The notes beneath the pieces are model-generated. The model saw only the letters and a program-made list of their open reading frames with translations, ran no database searches and was not told the DNA's origin. Positions 48,073 to 57,836 of a stretch of 64,000 nt of DNA are shown here, in pieces. The stretch's first letter is position 1. Each line of letters opens with the position of its first letter. Made by a program: the position numbers and the translations under genes. This DNA is from Mesorhizobium sp. ORS 3359. GTDB lineage: Bacteria; Pseudomonadota; Alphaproteobacteria; Rhizobiales; Rhizobiaceae. The stretch covers positions 124,001 to 188,000 of the forward strand of contig CCNC01000091.1 in NCBI GenBank assembly GCA_000824845.1, written 5' to 3'.

Positions 48073-49529
48073 GGCGCCGCCACGTCACCCGTCTCGACAT
48101 AAACCGCCTTGAGCTGCGAATAATGCGCCAGCGCGGCCAGCGAGTTCTCGCGGCCGATGCCGGACTGCTTGACGCCGCCGAAGGGCATTTCGACCGGAGT
48201 CAGATTGTAGGCGTTGATCCAGCAGGTGCCGGCCTGCAGCTCGGCGATCACCCGATGCGCACGCGGCAGGTCTCGCGTGAACACGCCAGCCGCCAGCCCG
48301 AACTCGGTATCGTTGGCGCGCTCGATCACCTCGTCCTCGCTGTCGAACTTCAAGACGCTCATCACCGGTCCGAAAATCTCCTCGCGCGCGATGCGCATGG
48401 TGTCGGTAACATTGGTGAACACGGTCGGCTCGATGAAGAAACCGCTCTCGAAACCTTGCAGCGACGGCACGTTGCCGCCGTAGGCGAGTGTCGCTCCGTC
48501 CTGCTGGCCGGCTTCGATGTACGAGACGACCTTGATCTGCTGCAGCCGGCTGACCAGTGGCCCCATCTGCGTCTCGGGATCGAGCGGATCGCCGATGCGA
48601 ATTTTCTTGGTCCGCTCGATCAGCCGCTCGACGAAGCGGTCATGCAGGCCTTTCTGCACGAAGACGCGCGTGCCGTTGGAGCAGATCTGCCCGGTCGAAT
48701 AGAAATTGCCGAGCATGGCGCCGCCGATGGCATTATCGAGGTCGGCATCGTCGAAGACGATGAGCGGCGACTTGCCGCCAAGCTCCATGGTCGCATGCTT
48801 CATCTTGGAGCCGGCGAGCGACAGCACCTTGCGGCCGGTCGGCACCGAGCCGGTCACCGAAACTTTTGCCACCACATCATGGCCGACGAGACCGGCGCCG
48901 ACATCGCCATAGCCTTGCACGACATTGAACAGCCCGTCGGGAAGGCCGGCCTCCGAGTAGATCTCGGCCAGCGCCAGGGCCGAAAGCGGCGTGTTCTCCG
49001 AAGGCTTGAACACCATGGCATTGCCCATAGCCAGCGCCGGCGCCGATTTCCAGCCGGCGATCTGGATCGGGTAGTTCCAGGCGCCGATGCCGACACACAC
49101 ACCGAGCGGCTCGCGCCTCGTATAGGCGAACGGTCCGCCGAGATCGATCATCTCGCCGTTGAAGGCGGCAACCGCTCCGGCGAAATATTCCAGGCAGTCG
49201 GCGGCGGAAGGGGCGTCCGCCACCAGTGTCTCCTGGATCGCCTTTCCGGTGTCGAGGGTTTCGATGCGCGCCAGGTCGGCGTTGCGTGCGCGCAGAATAT
49301 CGGCGGCGCGGCGCAGGATGCGGCCGCGCTCGACGGGCTTCAGCCGCGCCCAGGCCGGCTGCGCGGAGCGGGCCGCCTCGATCGCCAGCTCCAGCACGTT
49401 CGGCGTCGCCGAATGCAGGGTGGCGATGGTCTCGCCGGTTGCCGGATAGATCACCGGCATCGGAGTGCCGCCCTCATCCTCGATATAGCGGCCGTTGACA
49501 TAGTGCGATGCGGTCGGCTGGGCGCGCAT
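48066..49529 (-). CDS. betB: Betaine aldehyde dehydrogenase
   Basis: The 487-residue NAD(P)-dependent aldehyde dehydrogenase oxidises betaine aldehyde to glycine betaine. Landmarks are [34 protein letters not shown] (cofactor fold), the general-base glutamate in [12 protein letters not shown] and the nucleophilic cysteine in [12 protein letters not shown]. It ends with the [23 protein letters not shown] segment typical of BetB. ATG 49529 follows GGAGAAAGCC, 49 bases after betA. It is the last gene of the operon betI-betC-dehydratase-betA-betB. Confidence 0.95.
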   Translation of the reverse strand: MRAQPTASHYVNGRYIEDEGGTPMPVIYPATGETIATLHSATPNVLELAIEAARSAQPAWARLKPVERGRILRRAADILRARNADLARIETLDTGKAIQETLVADAPSAADCLEYFAGAVAAFNGEMIDLGGPFAYTRREPLGVCVGIGAWNYPIQIAGWKSAPALAMGNAMVFKPSENTPLSALALAEIYSEAGLPDGLFNVVQGYGDVGAGLVGHDVVAKVSVTGSVPTGRKVLSLAGSKMKHATMELGGKSPLIVFDDADLDNAIGGAMLGNFYSTGQICSNGTRVFVQKGLHDRFVERLIERTKKIRIGDPLDPETQMGPLVSRLQQIKVVSYIEAGQQDGATLAYGGNVPSLQGFESGFFIEPTVFTNVTDTMRIAREEIFGPVMSVLKFDSEDEVIERANDTEFGLAAGVFTRDLPRAHRVIAELQAGTCWINAYNLTPVEMPFGGVKQSGIGRENSLAALAHYSQLKAVYVETGDVAAPY

Positions 49530-49578
49530 GGCTTTCTCCAAGTCTGTTTGCCAGGAGGGCGGTCAGCCCGACAATGCC

Positions 49579-51231
49579 CTATCGGTCCGCCACCTGCCAG
49601 CGCGGATTGATCCAGGGTTCCTGGTTGGATGGCGCCAGCGGCGTGCGGCCGAGGATATGGTCGGACGCCTTTTCGCCGGTCATGATCGAAGGCGCGTTGA
49701 GGTTGCCATTGGTCACCCGCGGGAAGATCGAGGAATCGGCGACGCGCAGGCCCTCGACGCCGATCACCCGGCACTCCGGATCGACGACGGCGGTCAGGTC
49801 GTCGGCGCGGCCCATCCGGCAGGTGCCGCAGGGATGATAGGCGCTTTCGGCATGGTCGCGGATGAAAGCGTCGAGTTCGTCGTCGGTCTGCACATGGCTG
49901 CCGGGCGAGATCTCCTTGCCGCGGAAGCCGTCGAAGGCCTTCTGCCCGAAGATTTCGCGGGTCAGCCGGATGCAGTGGCGGAACTCGCTCCAGTCGTCCG
50001 GATGCGACATGTAGTTGAAGCGGATCACCGGCTTCGCCTTCGGCTCGGGCGAGCGCAGCGTCACCGAACCGCGGGACTTCGAGCGCATCGGCCCGACATG
50101 CGCCTGGAAGCCATGCGACTTCGCCGCCGACTTGCCGTCATAGCGCACCGCCGCGGGGATGAAGTGGTACTGGATATCGGGATAGTCGACCCCGGCAGCA
50201 GAGCGCACGAAGGCCGCCGCCTCGAAATGGTTGGTGGCGCCGAGGCCGCTCTTGAAGAACAGCCACTGCGCGCCGATCAACGCCTTGGAGAAAGGGTTGA
50301 GCACCGAGTTCAGCGTGATTGGCCTGGTCGATTCCTGCTGGATATAGAGTTCCAGGTGATCCTGCAGATTGGCGCCGACGCCTGGACGGTCGGCGATCAC
50401 CTTTATGCCGTTCTCCTGCAGATGCGCGCCCGCGCCGATGCCGGACAACATCAGGATCTTCGGCGAGTTGATCGACGACGCCGCGACGATCACTTCACGC
50501 CGCGCCTTAACGACCTGAATCTTCTTGTTAGCTTCGATCTCGACGCCGACAGCGCGTTGATTCTCGATCACCACGCGCCGCGCGAAGCCTTTGACCAGAC
50601 TCACATTCTTGCGTTTGAGAGCCGGCTTCAGATAGGCATTCGCCGCCGACCAGCGGCGGCCGCCAAGAATGGTCTGCTCCATCGGCCCAAAACCTTCCTG
50701 CTTGGAGCCATTATAGTCGTCGGTGAGCTCGAAACCGGCCTGGCGGCCCGCCTCGACGAAGGCGCCGTAGAGCGGATTCTTCCGTGTGCCGCGCTGCACG
50801 TGCAATGGTCCGCCGTGGCCCCGCCAGCCATCCTCGCCGCCGTCGGAATCCTCCATGCGCTTGAAGTAGGGGAGCACGTCGGCGAAGGCCCAGCCGGCCG
50901 CACCCTGTTCCGCCCAATGGTCGAAGTCGTGCGCATGGCCGCGCACATAGACCATGCCGTTGATCGAGGACGACCCTCCGATCACCTTGCCGCGCGGCGT
51001 CGCCAGCACGCGACCGCCGAGATGCGGCTCCGGCTCGCTGGCGAAACCCCAGTCGTAAAGGCTCATATTGAGCGGGATCGACAGCGCCGACGGCATCTGG
51101 ATCAGCGGCCCCATATCGGTGCCGCCGTACTCGATGACGATGACCGAGTGCTTGCCGTCCTCCGACAGCCGATAGGCCATGGCCGAGCCGGCGGAGCCGG
51201 AGCCGATGATGACGAAGTCCGCTTCAAGCAT
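49579..51231 (-). CDS. betA: Choline dehydrogenase
   Basis: The 550-residue GMC-family flavoprotein begins [26 protein letters not shown], the FAD-binding GxGxxG, with the second GMC motif [27 protein letters not shown]. The C-terminal catalytic region has the histidine in [13 protein letters not shown] and the asparagine in [18 protein letters not shown]. It oxidises choline to betaine aldehyde at the membrane, feeding BetB. The start overlaps the stop of the upstream dehydratase gene by eight bases. Length fits BetA (about 550). Confidence 0.95.
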   Translation of the reverse strand: MLEADFVIIGSGSAGSAMAYRLSEDGKHSVIVIEYGGTDMGPLIQMPSALSIPLNMSLYDWGFASEPEPHLGGRVLATPRGKVIGGSSSINGMVYVRGHAHDFDHWAEQGAAGWAFADVLPYFKRMEDSDGGEDGWRGHGGPLHVQRGTRKNPLYGAFVEAGRQAGFELTDDYNGSKQEGFGPMEQTILGGRRWSAANAYLKPALKRKNVSLVKGFARRVVIENQRAVGVEIEANKKIQVVKARREVIVAASSINSPKILMLSGIGAGAHLQENGIKVIADRPGVGANLQDHLELYIQQESTRPITLNSVLNPFSKALIGAQWLFFKSGLGATNHFEAAAFVRSAAGVDYPDIQYHFIPAAVRYDGKSAAKSHGFQAHVGPMRSKSRGSVTLRSPEPKAKPVIRFNYMSHPDDWSEFRHCIRLTREIFGQKAFDGFRGKEISPGSHVQTDDELDAFIRDHAESAYHPCGTCRMGRADDLTAVVDPECRVIGVEGLRVADSSIFPRVTNGNLNAPSIMTGEKASDHILGRTPLAPSNQEPWINPRWQVADR

Positions 51232-52228
51232 TGTTCATATGCGCCATAAAATCGGCGAGCGAGACATTGCCGCCGGTTGCAACCACGAGGACGGTCTTGC
51301 CCTTCACATCCACCTTGCCGCCCAGTAGGGCGGCCAGCGACGCAGCGCCCGAGGGCTCCAGCACCAGCTTCATCCGCTCGAAGGCGATCTTCATCGCCCG
51401 CCGCACCGAGGCGTCGTCGACGGTGACGCCGCGCACGCCGGCGGCGCTCACCGCCGCGAAGGGCGCGTCGCCGGGCTTGCGCGCCATCAGCCCGTCGCAG
51501 ATCGATTTCGGCCCGATCGGCATGGTCTCGATCGCGCCATGCGCCAGCGACGAGCCCATGCCGTTGAAGCCCTCCGGCTCGACGGCGATGATCTCGGTCT
51601 TGGGCGACAGATAGTGGAAGGCGAGCGACACGCCGCCGATCAGCCCGCCTCCGCCGACCGAGCAGAATACCAGGTCGGCATGCGCCTTCTTAGCAGCCAA
51701 CTGGTCGAGCGCTTCCAACCCGGCGCCGGCCTGGCCTGCGACGATTTCCGGATCGTCGAAGGGATGCAGCAAGGTGAGGTGCTCAGTCTCGGCGATCTCT
51801 CGCGCTTTGGCGGCGGCGACCTCCTCACGCGCGCGGTCGCCATGGTCGGTCAGCACCACGCGCGCGCCATAGCCGGCGGTGGCATCGCGCTTGGCGGCTG
51901 GCGCGTCGATCGGCATGACGATGGTGACCGGAATGCCCAGCGCCTGGCCGGCGGCCGCCAACCCTTGCGCGAAATTGCCGGAGGAATAGGCCACCACGCC
52001 CTTCTTGGCTTCATCCGGCGAAAGCCGCTTCAGCCGCCAATAGGCGCCGCGCACCTTGAAGGAGCCGGCCCATTGCAGCGACTCCGGCTTGACGAAGACG
52101 CGCGCTGCGCCGGTTTCCCTGGCCAAAGCCGCCGACTCCAGGAGCGGCGTCACCTGCGTGGCCGTCGAGGTGACGGCATAGGCCTGCCTCAGATGATCAA
52201 GCGATGGGACGAGAATGTCTGCCATCAT
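51224..52228 (-). CDS. PLP-dependent serine/threonine dehydratase-family protein in the bet operon
   Basis: The 334-residue fold-type II PLP enzyme has the cofactor lysine K58 in [14 protein letters not shown], the asparagine loop [14 protein letters not shown] and the phosphate-binding [10 protein letters not shown]. The family deaminates L-serine or L-threonine, and some members are racemases, so the substrate is not certain. It is 334 residues, lacking the ACT regulatory domain of biosynthetic IlvA, which points to a catabolic type. Its ATG overlaps the betC stop (ATGA) and its stop overlaps betA by eight bases. This wedges it tightly inside the choline operon, where it could deaminate serine made from glycine betaine breakdown. 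Confidence 0.88.
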   Translation of the reverse strand: MMADILVPSLDHLRQAYAVTSTATQVTPLLESAALARETGAARVFVKPESLQWAGSFKVRGAYWRLKRLSPDEAKKGVVAYSSGNFAQGLAAAGQALGIPVTIVMPIDAPAAKRDATAGYGARVVLTDHGDRAREEVAAAKAREIAETEHLTLLHPFDDPEIVAGQAGAGLEALDQLAAKKAHADLVFCSVGGGGLIGGVSLAFHYLSPKTEIIAVEPEGFNGMGSSLAHGAIETMPIGPKSICDGLMARKPGDAPFAAVSAAGVRGVTVDDASVRRAMKIAFERMKLVLEPSGAASLAALLGGKVDVKGKTVLVVATGGNVSLADFMAHMNNA

Positions 52229-53754
52229 TCGCCTCTCGGATACCGTTTGCTCTCCTCGAGATTGTCGAGGTTCATGTGATTGCGCATGTAGCGTTCCGAT
52301 GCCTTCTGCAGCGGCTGGTACTCCCACGGGTAGTAGGCGCCGTTGCGCAGCGCCGGGTAGACGACCCAGCGGCGCGCCTGGCTTTCGCGCACGGCGGCAT
52401 CGAAGTCCGCCATGTTCCAGCGCGCGCGAACCTTTTCCATGAAGGCCGAAACCAGATCGGCGTAAGCGGGGTTGGCGCCGAGATTGTCGAGTTCGCGCGG
52501 ATCGGCGTCGAGATCGAAGAGCTGCGGCGGATCGAGCTCGCAATGGACGAATTTGTATTTGCCCTCGCGGATCGCCACCATCGGCGCGTAGGAGGCTTCG
52601 GCCGCATACTCCATCAGCACCGGCGCCGAGCGCTCCTTACCGGCGGCAAGCGGCAGCAGCGACTGGCCGTCCGTCCATGGCGCGATCCCGCTCATGTCGA
52701 TGCCGGCGAGGTCGCAGAGCGTCGGCGCCACGTCGAGATTTGAGACAGGCGTCTCGATCAACCCGGCCCTGATGTCCTGGCCGGCCATCATCAAAGGCAC
52801 CCGCGCCGCACCCTCGTAGAAGCACATCTTGAACCACAGGCCGCGCTCGCCCAGCATGTCGCCATGGTCGGAGCAGAACAGCACGATCGTGTCGTCCAGC
52901 ATGCGGGTGCGCTCCAGCACCGAGAGCAACTCGCCAAGCTTGTCGTCGAGATAGGAGATGTTGGCGAAATAGCCGCGTCGCGAGCGGCGAATCTGTTCCG
53001 GCGTGATGTCGAAACTGTCGTAGTCGGATGCCTTGTAGAGCCGCTTTGAATGCGGATCCTGGCTGTCATAGGGAATGAAGCCGACTTCCGGCTCCAGCGC
53101 CGGGCAGTTCTCATAGAGGTCCCAGTACTTGCGCCGCGCGACATAGGGATCGTGCGGATGGGTGAAGGAAACGGTCAAGCACCATGGCCGGCTCGCCGGA
53201 TCGTCCGACACGCGCGCGAACTCATAGAGCTTCTGCGTCGCGTGGAAGGCGACCTCGTCGTCATACTCCATCTGGTTGGTGATCTCGGCGACGCCGGCGC
53301 CGGTCACCGAACCCAGATTGTGGTACCACCAGTCGATGCGCTCGCCGGGCTTGCGGTAGTCCGGCGTCCAGCCGAAATCGGCCGGGTAGATGTCGGTGGT
53401 CAGCCGCTCCTCGAAACCGTGCAGCTGGTCGGGGCCGACGAAATGCATCTTGCCGGAAAGCACTGTGTGATAGCCGGCGCTGCGCAGATGATGCGCGTAG
53501 GTCGGGATCGAGGAGGCGAATTCCGCGGCGTTGTCATAGACCTGGGTGCGCGACGGCAGTTGCCCGCTCATGAAGGAGGCACGTCCCGGCGCGCAGAGGG
53601 GGGAGGCGGTGTAATTGTTGGCGAAGCACGCCGAGCGCGCGGCCAGCGCCTTCAGATTGGGGGCATGCAGGAACTCGGCCGGGCCGTCCGGGAAGAACGT
53701 GCCGTTGAGCTGATCGACCATGACGATCAGGAAATTGGGTCGCCGGGTGGTCAA
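52225..53754 (-). CDS. betC: Choline-sulfatase
   Basis: The 509-residue sulfatase hydrolyses choline-O-sulfate to choline and sulfate. It begins [27 protein letters not shown] and has the sulfatase signature [11 protein letters not shown], with C54 as the residue converted to formylglycine (C-x-P-x-R). The same position carries the modified cysteine in the known rhizobial enzyme. Metal ligands appear in VDQ and [11 protein letters not shown]. The start is TTG 53754, coupled to the betI stop as TTGA and preceded by GGAGCCTGCC. A maturation enzyme for formylglycine is required but not encoded in this window. Confidence 0.94.
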   Translation of the reverse strand: MTTRRPNFLIVMVDQLNGTFFPDGPAEFLHAPNLKALAARSACFANNYTASPLCAPGRASFMSGQLPSRTQVYDNAAEFASSIPTYAHHLRSAGYHTVLSGKMHFVGPDQLHGFEERLTTDIYPADFGWTPDYRKPGERIDWWYHNLGSVTGAGVAEITNQMEYDDEVAFHATQKLYEFARVSDDPASRPWCLTVSFTHPHDPYVARRKYWDLYENCPALEPEVGFIPYDSQDPHSKRLYKASDYDSFDITPEQIRRSRRGYFANISYLDDKLGELLSVLERTRMLDDTIVLFCSDHGDMLGERGLWFKMCFYEGAARVPLMMAGQDIRAGLIETPVSNLDVAPTLCDLAGIDMSGIAPWTDGQSLLPLAAGKERSAPVLMEYAAEASYAPMVAIREGKYKFVHCELDPPQLFDLDADPRELDNLGANPAYADLVSAFMEKVRARWNMADFDAAVRESQARRWVVYPALRNGAYYPWEYQPLQKASERYMRNHMNLDNLEESKRYPRGE

Positions 53755-54341
53755 GGCAGGCTCCGTCCGTTGAGCTTGGTTTCGAGATAGTCTTCCACAA
53801 GCGCGATCGCGGTCTGCGCGTCCGGCACGCCGTCCTTCAACGCGCGACGGATATAGAGCCCGTCGATCAGCGCCGCGGTCGCTTCCGCCACGCGGTCGGC
53901 CTCGGCCCGCGGCAGGATGCCGGTCAGCCCGCTCATCAGGTTGGAATGCAGCCGCCGCGCATAGATGCGGAGCAGGCGCCGCAGCTCGGTCGATTTCTGC
54001 GCCTCGACATAGAAGGCGAGCCATGCGGCGATGATCTCGGCCTGGAACTGGTCATCGGAGAAGCTGACCGCGACCACGGAAGAGACGCGCTCACGCGCTG
54101 CGTCGGCGGTGTGAAGCGCGCGCCTGGTGTCGATGTTGAGCTCCGTCAGGATGTGCCGCATCGTCGCGAACAGCAGCTCGTCCTTGGCGCCGAAATAGTG
54201 ATGCGCCAGCGCCGAAGACACGCCGGCCCGGCCGGCGATCTCCGACATCGTCACGTCCAGCGATCCGCGCTCGCCGATCGCCGAGATCGTCGCGTCGATC
54301 AGCGCCTTGCGGCGCACGGGTTCCATTCCGACTTTCGGCAT
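53751..54341 (-). CDS. betI: TetR-family repressor of the choline operon (BetI)
   Basis: The 196-residue regulator begins [26 protein letters not shown], the BetI N-terminus, followed by the TetR helix-turn-helix [35 protein letters not shown]. The C-terminal half is the ligand-binding core. BetI represses bet genes until choline binds it. It leads its own operon and is divergent from the thiolase gene. A 14-base palindrome 35 bases upstream (54376-54389) is the probable operator. Slightly shorter than the usual 190-205, but complete. Confidence 0.93.
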   Translation of the reverse strand: MPKVGMEPVRRKALIDATISAIGERGSLDVTMSEIAGRAGVSSALAHHYFGAKDELLFATMRHILTELNIDTRRALHTADAARERVSSVVAVSFSDDQFQAEIIAAWLAFYVEAQKSTELRRLLRIYARRLHSNLMSGLTGILPRAEADRVAEATAALIDGLYIRRALKDGVPDAQTAIALVEDYLETKLNGRSLP

Positions 54342-54375
54342 TTTGGGGATCCGGTTCGGGTCGAGATTATTTTTT

Positions 54376-54389
54376 ATTGACGCGTCAAT
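54376..54389. promoter_or_regulatory. Probable BetI operator
   Basis: ATTGACGCGTCAAT is a perfect 14-base palindrome, embedded in a wider AT-rich, nearly symmetric stretch (about 54370-54400, with A/T runs on both sides). It sits 35 bases upstream of the betI start and 142 bases before the thiolase start, in the only gap between the divergent genes. TTGA-containing palindromes are the known form of BetI boxes. TTGAC on each strand also allows overlap with -35 elements. Confidence 0.7.
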
Positions 54390-54530
54390 CAATAAAAAAT
54401 CGACGCCGGGATCAACCGATCGTGTCGTTCTGGCCCATGGCGGAGGGCTGGAAAACGGTTCATTGTTGAACAATATTGAATCACGTGCCGCCAAGGATCG
54501 TGCTAGGCTGCGGCGCAAATGGAGGTTGCC

Positions 54531-55697
54531 ATGACCGCATGCATCGTCGGCTGGGCGCATTCGCGCTTCGGCAAGCTCGAAGGCGAGACGCTGGAGGGCC
54601 TGATCACCAAGGTTGCCGTCGAGGCGCTCGACCATGCCGGCATCGGTCCGGACGATGTCGACGAGATTGTGCTCGGCCATTTCAACGCCGGCTTCTCCCC
54701 CCAGGATTTTACCGCCAGCCTCGTGCTGCAGGCCGATGATCGGCTGCGCTTTAAGCCGGCGACCCGTGTCGAGAATGCCTGCGCCACCGGCTCGGCCGCG
54801 GTCCGGCAAGGTATCCGCGCCGTCGACGCCAACGCCGCCCGCATCGTGCTGGTGGTCGGCGCCGAGCAGATGACGACGACGCCCGGTCCCGAGATCGGCA
54901 AGAACCTGCTCAAGGCATCCTACCTGCCGGAAGAAGGCGACACCCCGGCCGGCTTTGCCGGCGTCTTCGGCAAGATCGCGCAGGCTTATTTCCAGCGCTA
55001 TGGCGACCAGTCGGACGCACTGGCCATGATCGCCGCCAAGAACCACAAGAATGGCGTCGACAATCCCTACGCCCAGATGCGCAAGGATTTCGGTTATGAG
55101 TTCTGCCGCCAGGAAAGCGAGAAGAACCCGTTCGTCGCCGGTCCGCTGAAGCGCACCGATTGCTCGCTGGTGTCGGACGGCGCCGCGGCGCTGGTGCTCA
55201 CCGACACCGCGACGGCGTTGAAGATGCGCCGCGCCGTCACCTTCCGCGCCAACGAGCATGTCCAGGATTTCCTGCCGATGTCAAAGCGCGACATCCTAGC
55301 CTTCGAGGGTTGCGAGCACGCCTGGAACGAGGCGCTGAAGAAGGCCGGCGTCACGCTCGACGACCTCTCCTTCGTCGAGACGCATGACTGCTTCACCATC
55401 GCCGAATTGATCGAATACGAAGCGATGGGCCTGGCCAAGCCGGGCGAGGGCGCCAGGCTGGCGCTGGACGGCACGACGGCCAAGGACGGCCGCCTGCCGG
55501 TCAATCCGTCCGGCGGCCTGAAGGCCAAGGGCCACCCGATCGGTGCCACCGGTGTGTCGATGCATGTGCTGACCGCCATGCAGTTGACCGGCGAGGCCGG
55601 CGGCATCCAGGTGCCGGGCGCGAAGCTCGGCGGCATCTTCAACATGGGTGGTGCCGCCGTCGCCAACTACGTTTCCATTCTCGATCGCATCAGGTAG
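54531..55697 (+). CDS. Thiolase family protein (SCP-x-like acetyl-CoA acetyltransferase)
   Basis: The 388-residue protein starts at ATG 54531, just after GGAGGTTGCC. It has the nucleophile C84 in [15 protein letters not shown] and the C-terminal catalytic [19 protein letters not shown] with the conserved histidine. A second catalytic-region element is [20 protein letters not shown], typical of the SCP-x/thiolase-lipid-transfer group rather than biosynthetic PhaA. Such enzymes cleave or condense acyl-CoA chains, often in branched-chain or sterol-like degradation. It is divergent from betI. No accompanying acyl-CoA genes are nearby, so its substrate is unknown. Confidence 0.88.
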   Translation: MTACIVGWAHSRFGKLEGETLEGLITKVAVEALDHAGIGPDDVDEIVLGHFNAGFSPQDFTASLVLQADDRLRFKPATRVENACATGSAAVRQGIRAVDANAARIVLVVGAEQMTTTPGPEIGKNLLKASYLPEEGDTPAGFAGVFGKIAQAYFQRYGDQSDALAMIAAKNHKNGVDNPYAQMRKDFGYEFCRQESEKNPFVAGPLKRTDCSLVSDGAAALVLTDTATALKMRRAVTFRANEHVQDFLPMSKRDILAFEGCEHAWNEALKKAGVTLDDLSFVETHDCFTIAELIEYEAMGLAKPGEGARLALDGTTAKDGRLPVNPSGGLKAKGHPIGATGVSMHVLTAMQLTGEAGGIQVPGAKLGGIFNMGGAAVANYVSILDRIR

Positions 55698-55712
55698 AAG
55701 CGGCCCGCATTA

Positions 55713-55818
55713 ATGCATGTCGCCCAGAAGTGTGCAGCGGTTCTGGGACAACGACATGCATCAAAACAAAGACTTAAAGCGCGTCGCCTGAATCCGTTTC
55801 AGCGCGACGTGCTTTAAG
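55713..55818. repeat. Double-hairpin intergenic repeat (Mesorhizobium-type palindrome)
   Basis: The first hairpin pairs ATGCATGTCGCCCAGAA (55713-55729) with a nearly complementary arm at 55741-55761, which has a four-base insertion. The second pairs CTTAAAGCGCGTCGC (55773-55787) with GCGACGTGCTTTAAG (55804-55818) with one mismatch; its loop contains CTGAATCCGTTTCAG. The element fills the gap between the thiolase and asparaginase genes. It closely resembles sequences I know to be repeated many times in Mesorhizobium chromosomes. Confidence 0.8.
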
Positions 55819-55849
55819 CAGCGCCCTCTGGGCGCGTGCGGGAGGCAGC

Positions 55850-56851
55850 ATGTCCAATCCGGTTTTGGTCGAAGTCACGCGCGGTTCTGTGGTCGAAAGC
55901 AGGCATCGCGGCGCGGTTTCGGTCTTCGACGCCGACGGCAAGCCCGTCTGGGAGATCGGCGACACCGATCGTCCGGTTTTCCCGCGTTCCGCGGTGAAGG
56001 CGATCCAGGCGCTGCCGCTGGTCGAATCGGGCGCAGCCGACGCCTACGGCTTCGGCAACCGCGAACTGGCGCTGGCCTGCGCCTCGCATTCGGGCGAACC
56101 CGCCCATGTCGAACTGGCGCGGGCAATGCTCGCCAGGGCCGGTCTCGATAAGACGGCGCTCGAATGCGGCGCGCACTGGCCCAACCATGAAGCGACTTTA
56201 GCGCTCGCCCGCGCCGGCGATGTGCCGAGCGCCTTGCACAACAACTGTTCCGGCAAGCATGCCGGCTTCCTCTGCACCTGCGTGCATTCGGGCATAGCCC
56301 ATCAGGGCTACGTCAAGGAGGGACACGCGCAGCAGGAGATGGTGCGCGACGCCATGCAGTCCGTCACCGGCGCCGCTCACAACAACGACAACAGCGCCAT
56401 CGACGGCTGCTCGATCCCGACCTATGCCGTGCCGTTGAAGAATTTTGCGCAGGGCTTTGCCCGCATGGCGACGGGCAGGGGCTTTTCGCCCGAGCGCGCC
56501 AAGGCGGCGAAGCGTCTGCTTTCGGCCTGCATGGCCGAGCCGTTCCTGGTCGCCGGCACCGGCAAGGCCGATGTCGCGCTGATGCAGGCAGCACCGCGCC
56601 GCATCTTCGTCAAAACCGGGGCCGAAGGCGTCTATTGTGCGGCCTTGCCCGAGCTCGGTCTCGGCATCGCGCTCAAATGCGATGACGGTGCCGGCAGAGG
56701 GGCCGAGGTGATGGTCGCCGCGGTGCTGGCAAAGCTGTTGCGTAGCGATGAAGCGGTAGCGGCAAGGCTCACCCAACTCGCCCATCCTCCAGTCGAAAGC
56801 CGCATCGGCGCCAAGGTCGGCTTGCTGCAACCGACGGCGGCGCTCAATTAG
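55850..56851 (+). CDS. L-asparaginase II family protein
   Basis: The 333-residue protein belongs to the Rhizobium-type asparaginase (PF06089) family, distinct from E. coli AnsA/AnsB and from Ntn-type enzymes. Its start MSNPVLVEVTRGSVVESRHRGAVSVFDADG, the SHSGEPAHVELARAML segment and NNCSGKHAGFLCTCVHSG with the catalytic-region SGKH motif fit. It converts asparagine to aspartate and ammonia in the cytoplasm; no signal peptide is present. The gene stands alone, bounded by repeat elements, so it is probably transcribed from its own promoter. Confidence 0.9.
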   Translation: MSNPVLVEVTRGSVVESRHRGAVSVFDADGKPVWEIGDTDRPVFPRSAVKAIQALPLVESGAADAYGFGNRELALACASHSGEPAHVELARAMLARAGLDKTALECGAHWPNHEATLALARAGDVPSALHNNCSGKHAGFLCTCVHSGIAHQGYVKEGHAQQEMVRDAMQSVTGAAHNNDNSAIDGCSIPTYAVPLKNFAQGFARMATGRGFSPERAKAAKRLLSACMAEPFLVAGTGKADVALMQAAPRRIFVKTGAEGVYCAALPELGLGIALKCDDGAGRGAEVMVAAVLAKLLRSDEAVAARLTQLAHPPVESRIGAKVGLLQPTAALN

Positions 56852-56873
56852 AACATGATCCCGAAAAGTGGGA
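56851..56873. repeat. Fragment of a dispersed rhizobial palindromic repeat
   Basis: The segment beginning GAACATGATCCCGAAAAGTG right after the asparaginase stop matches the half-site of a repeat seen often between genes in Rhizobiales. The other half is absent, so this is probably a decayed copy. This is recognition from memory, not a search. Confidence 0.5.
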
Positions 56874-56889
56874 CCGTTGCAACGAAACG

Positions 56890-57375
56890 TCATCCTGACC
56901 TAGCCGTCTTCAGCGACAGGACCAAAGTCATCGGATTCTTTGGCGAAGCCTGGAAGCCATAGCGTTCATAAAACGTCTTGGCTTCATCCGATATGGCATG
57001 AACCAGGAGACCGCGAATGCCGAGAATGGCGGCCGCTTGACCGGTCCGCAGAACCGCGTCCTGCAGCAGGGCGACGCCGAGGCCCTTGCCCTGCCAACTT
57101 ACATCGACAGCCAGGCGGCCAAGCACAGCTATGGGTACGGGATCGGGCATGTTGCGGCGGATCGAACCGGGCGCATCCGCCAGGTCAAGTCCGCCCGATG
57201 AAAGGCAATAATAACCGACGACGCGCGTGCTTTCCGCAATCACATAAGTTCTGGACGCGCCGCTGACCTGATTGGCGCGCGCCCGTCGTCGAAGCCATTG
57301 ATCGAGGCTGTCAGCCCCGCTTTGAAAATGGTCGAGGTCGTGACTATCGGCAAGAAGGGCTGGTGCCGATAGCAT
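56890..57375 (-). CDS. GNAT-family acetyltransferase toxin (TacT-like)
   Basis: The 161-residue protein contains the GNAT acetyl-CoA-binding segment RLAVDVSWQGKGLGVALLQDAV (Q/RxxGxG/A) and the C-terminal FYERYGF. Its N-terminus (SAPALLADSHDLDHFQSGADSLDQWLRRRARANQ) matches toxin-type GNATs such as TacT and AtaT. These acetylate the amino group of charged tRNAs and stop translation. The gene starts one base inside the stop of the DUF1778-type antitoxin, a classic toxin-antitoxin arrangement. Confidence 0.9.
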   Translation of the reverse strand: MLSAPALLADSHDLDHFQSGADSLDQWLRRRARANQVSGASRTYVIAESTRVVGYYCLSSGGLDLADAPGSIRRNMPDPVPIAVLGRLAVDVSWQGKGLGVALLQDAVLRTGQAAAILGIRGLLVHAISDEAKTFYERYGFQASPKNPMTLVLSLKTARSG

Positions 57376-57656
57376 CAGTCCCGCCAGGGCTTGGGCGCAT
57401 TCATCAGCCGGGCAAATCCCTCGCCGCTCGGCGGCTGGTCGAGGATATCGAGATAATGCTGATAGCTTTCGGCATCGACCTTGACGAGCGTCTGGTCGAG
57501 CAGCGTGTCTTCGGCTGCGCGGTAGGCGGCGTCGATCATGAAGTCGGAGCGGGTCTTGCCGCGTATCTTCGCGGCGCGGTCGATCAGGCTGCGGACATCC
57601 TCGCGGATGCGCAGATTGACGGGCTTGGCGTGGCTGTCGTGGTTTTTGGTGGTCAT
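57375..57656 (-). CDS. DUF1778/TacA-type antitoxin (ribbon-helix-helix)
   Basis: The 93-residue protein starts at ATG 57656 after GAGGAAGGATCC. VNLRIREDVRSLIDRAAKIRGKTRSDFMIDAAYRAAEDTLLDQ is a ribbon-helix-helix DNA-binding domain of the DUF1778 family. The C-terminal tail (SGEGFARLMNAPKPWRD) would wrap around the toxin. It is first in the operon and should autoregulate through the palindrome at 57694-57708. Confidence 0.9.
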   Translation of the reverse strand: MTTKNHDSHAKPVNLRIREDVRSLIDRAAKIRGKTRSDFMIDAAYRAAEDTLLDQTLVKVDAESYQHYLDILDQPPSGEGFARLMNAPKPWRD

Positions 57657-57693
57657 GGCGATGGATCCTTCCTCATCAGTATAGCATTTCCGC

Positions 57694-57708
57694 ATACACA
57701 ATGTGTAT
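57694..57708. promoter_or_regulatory. Operator palindrome of the TacAT-like operon
   Basis: ATACACA (57694-57700) and TGTGTAT (57702-57708) are perfect mirrored arms around a single base. The site is 37 bases upstream of the antitoxin start. Ribbon-helix-helix antitoxins bind short palindromes of this kind. Confidence 0.65.
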
Positions 57709-57836
57709 CTAAATTTGAGGTCAGTGAATTTCATCGCTCGTGACCCGGAAGAACGCTGCCCCTAGCAAAACTGAGCAGCAACGAGTTCGTGTTCTTGCTA
57801 GTCTCCTCCACCGTCAACGAGCGCCGGGTGCTGGTC

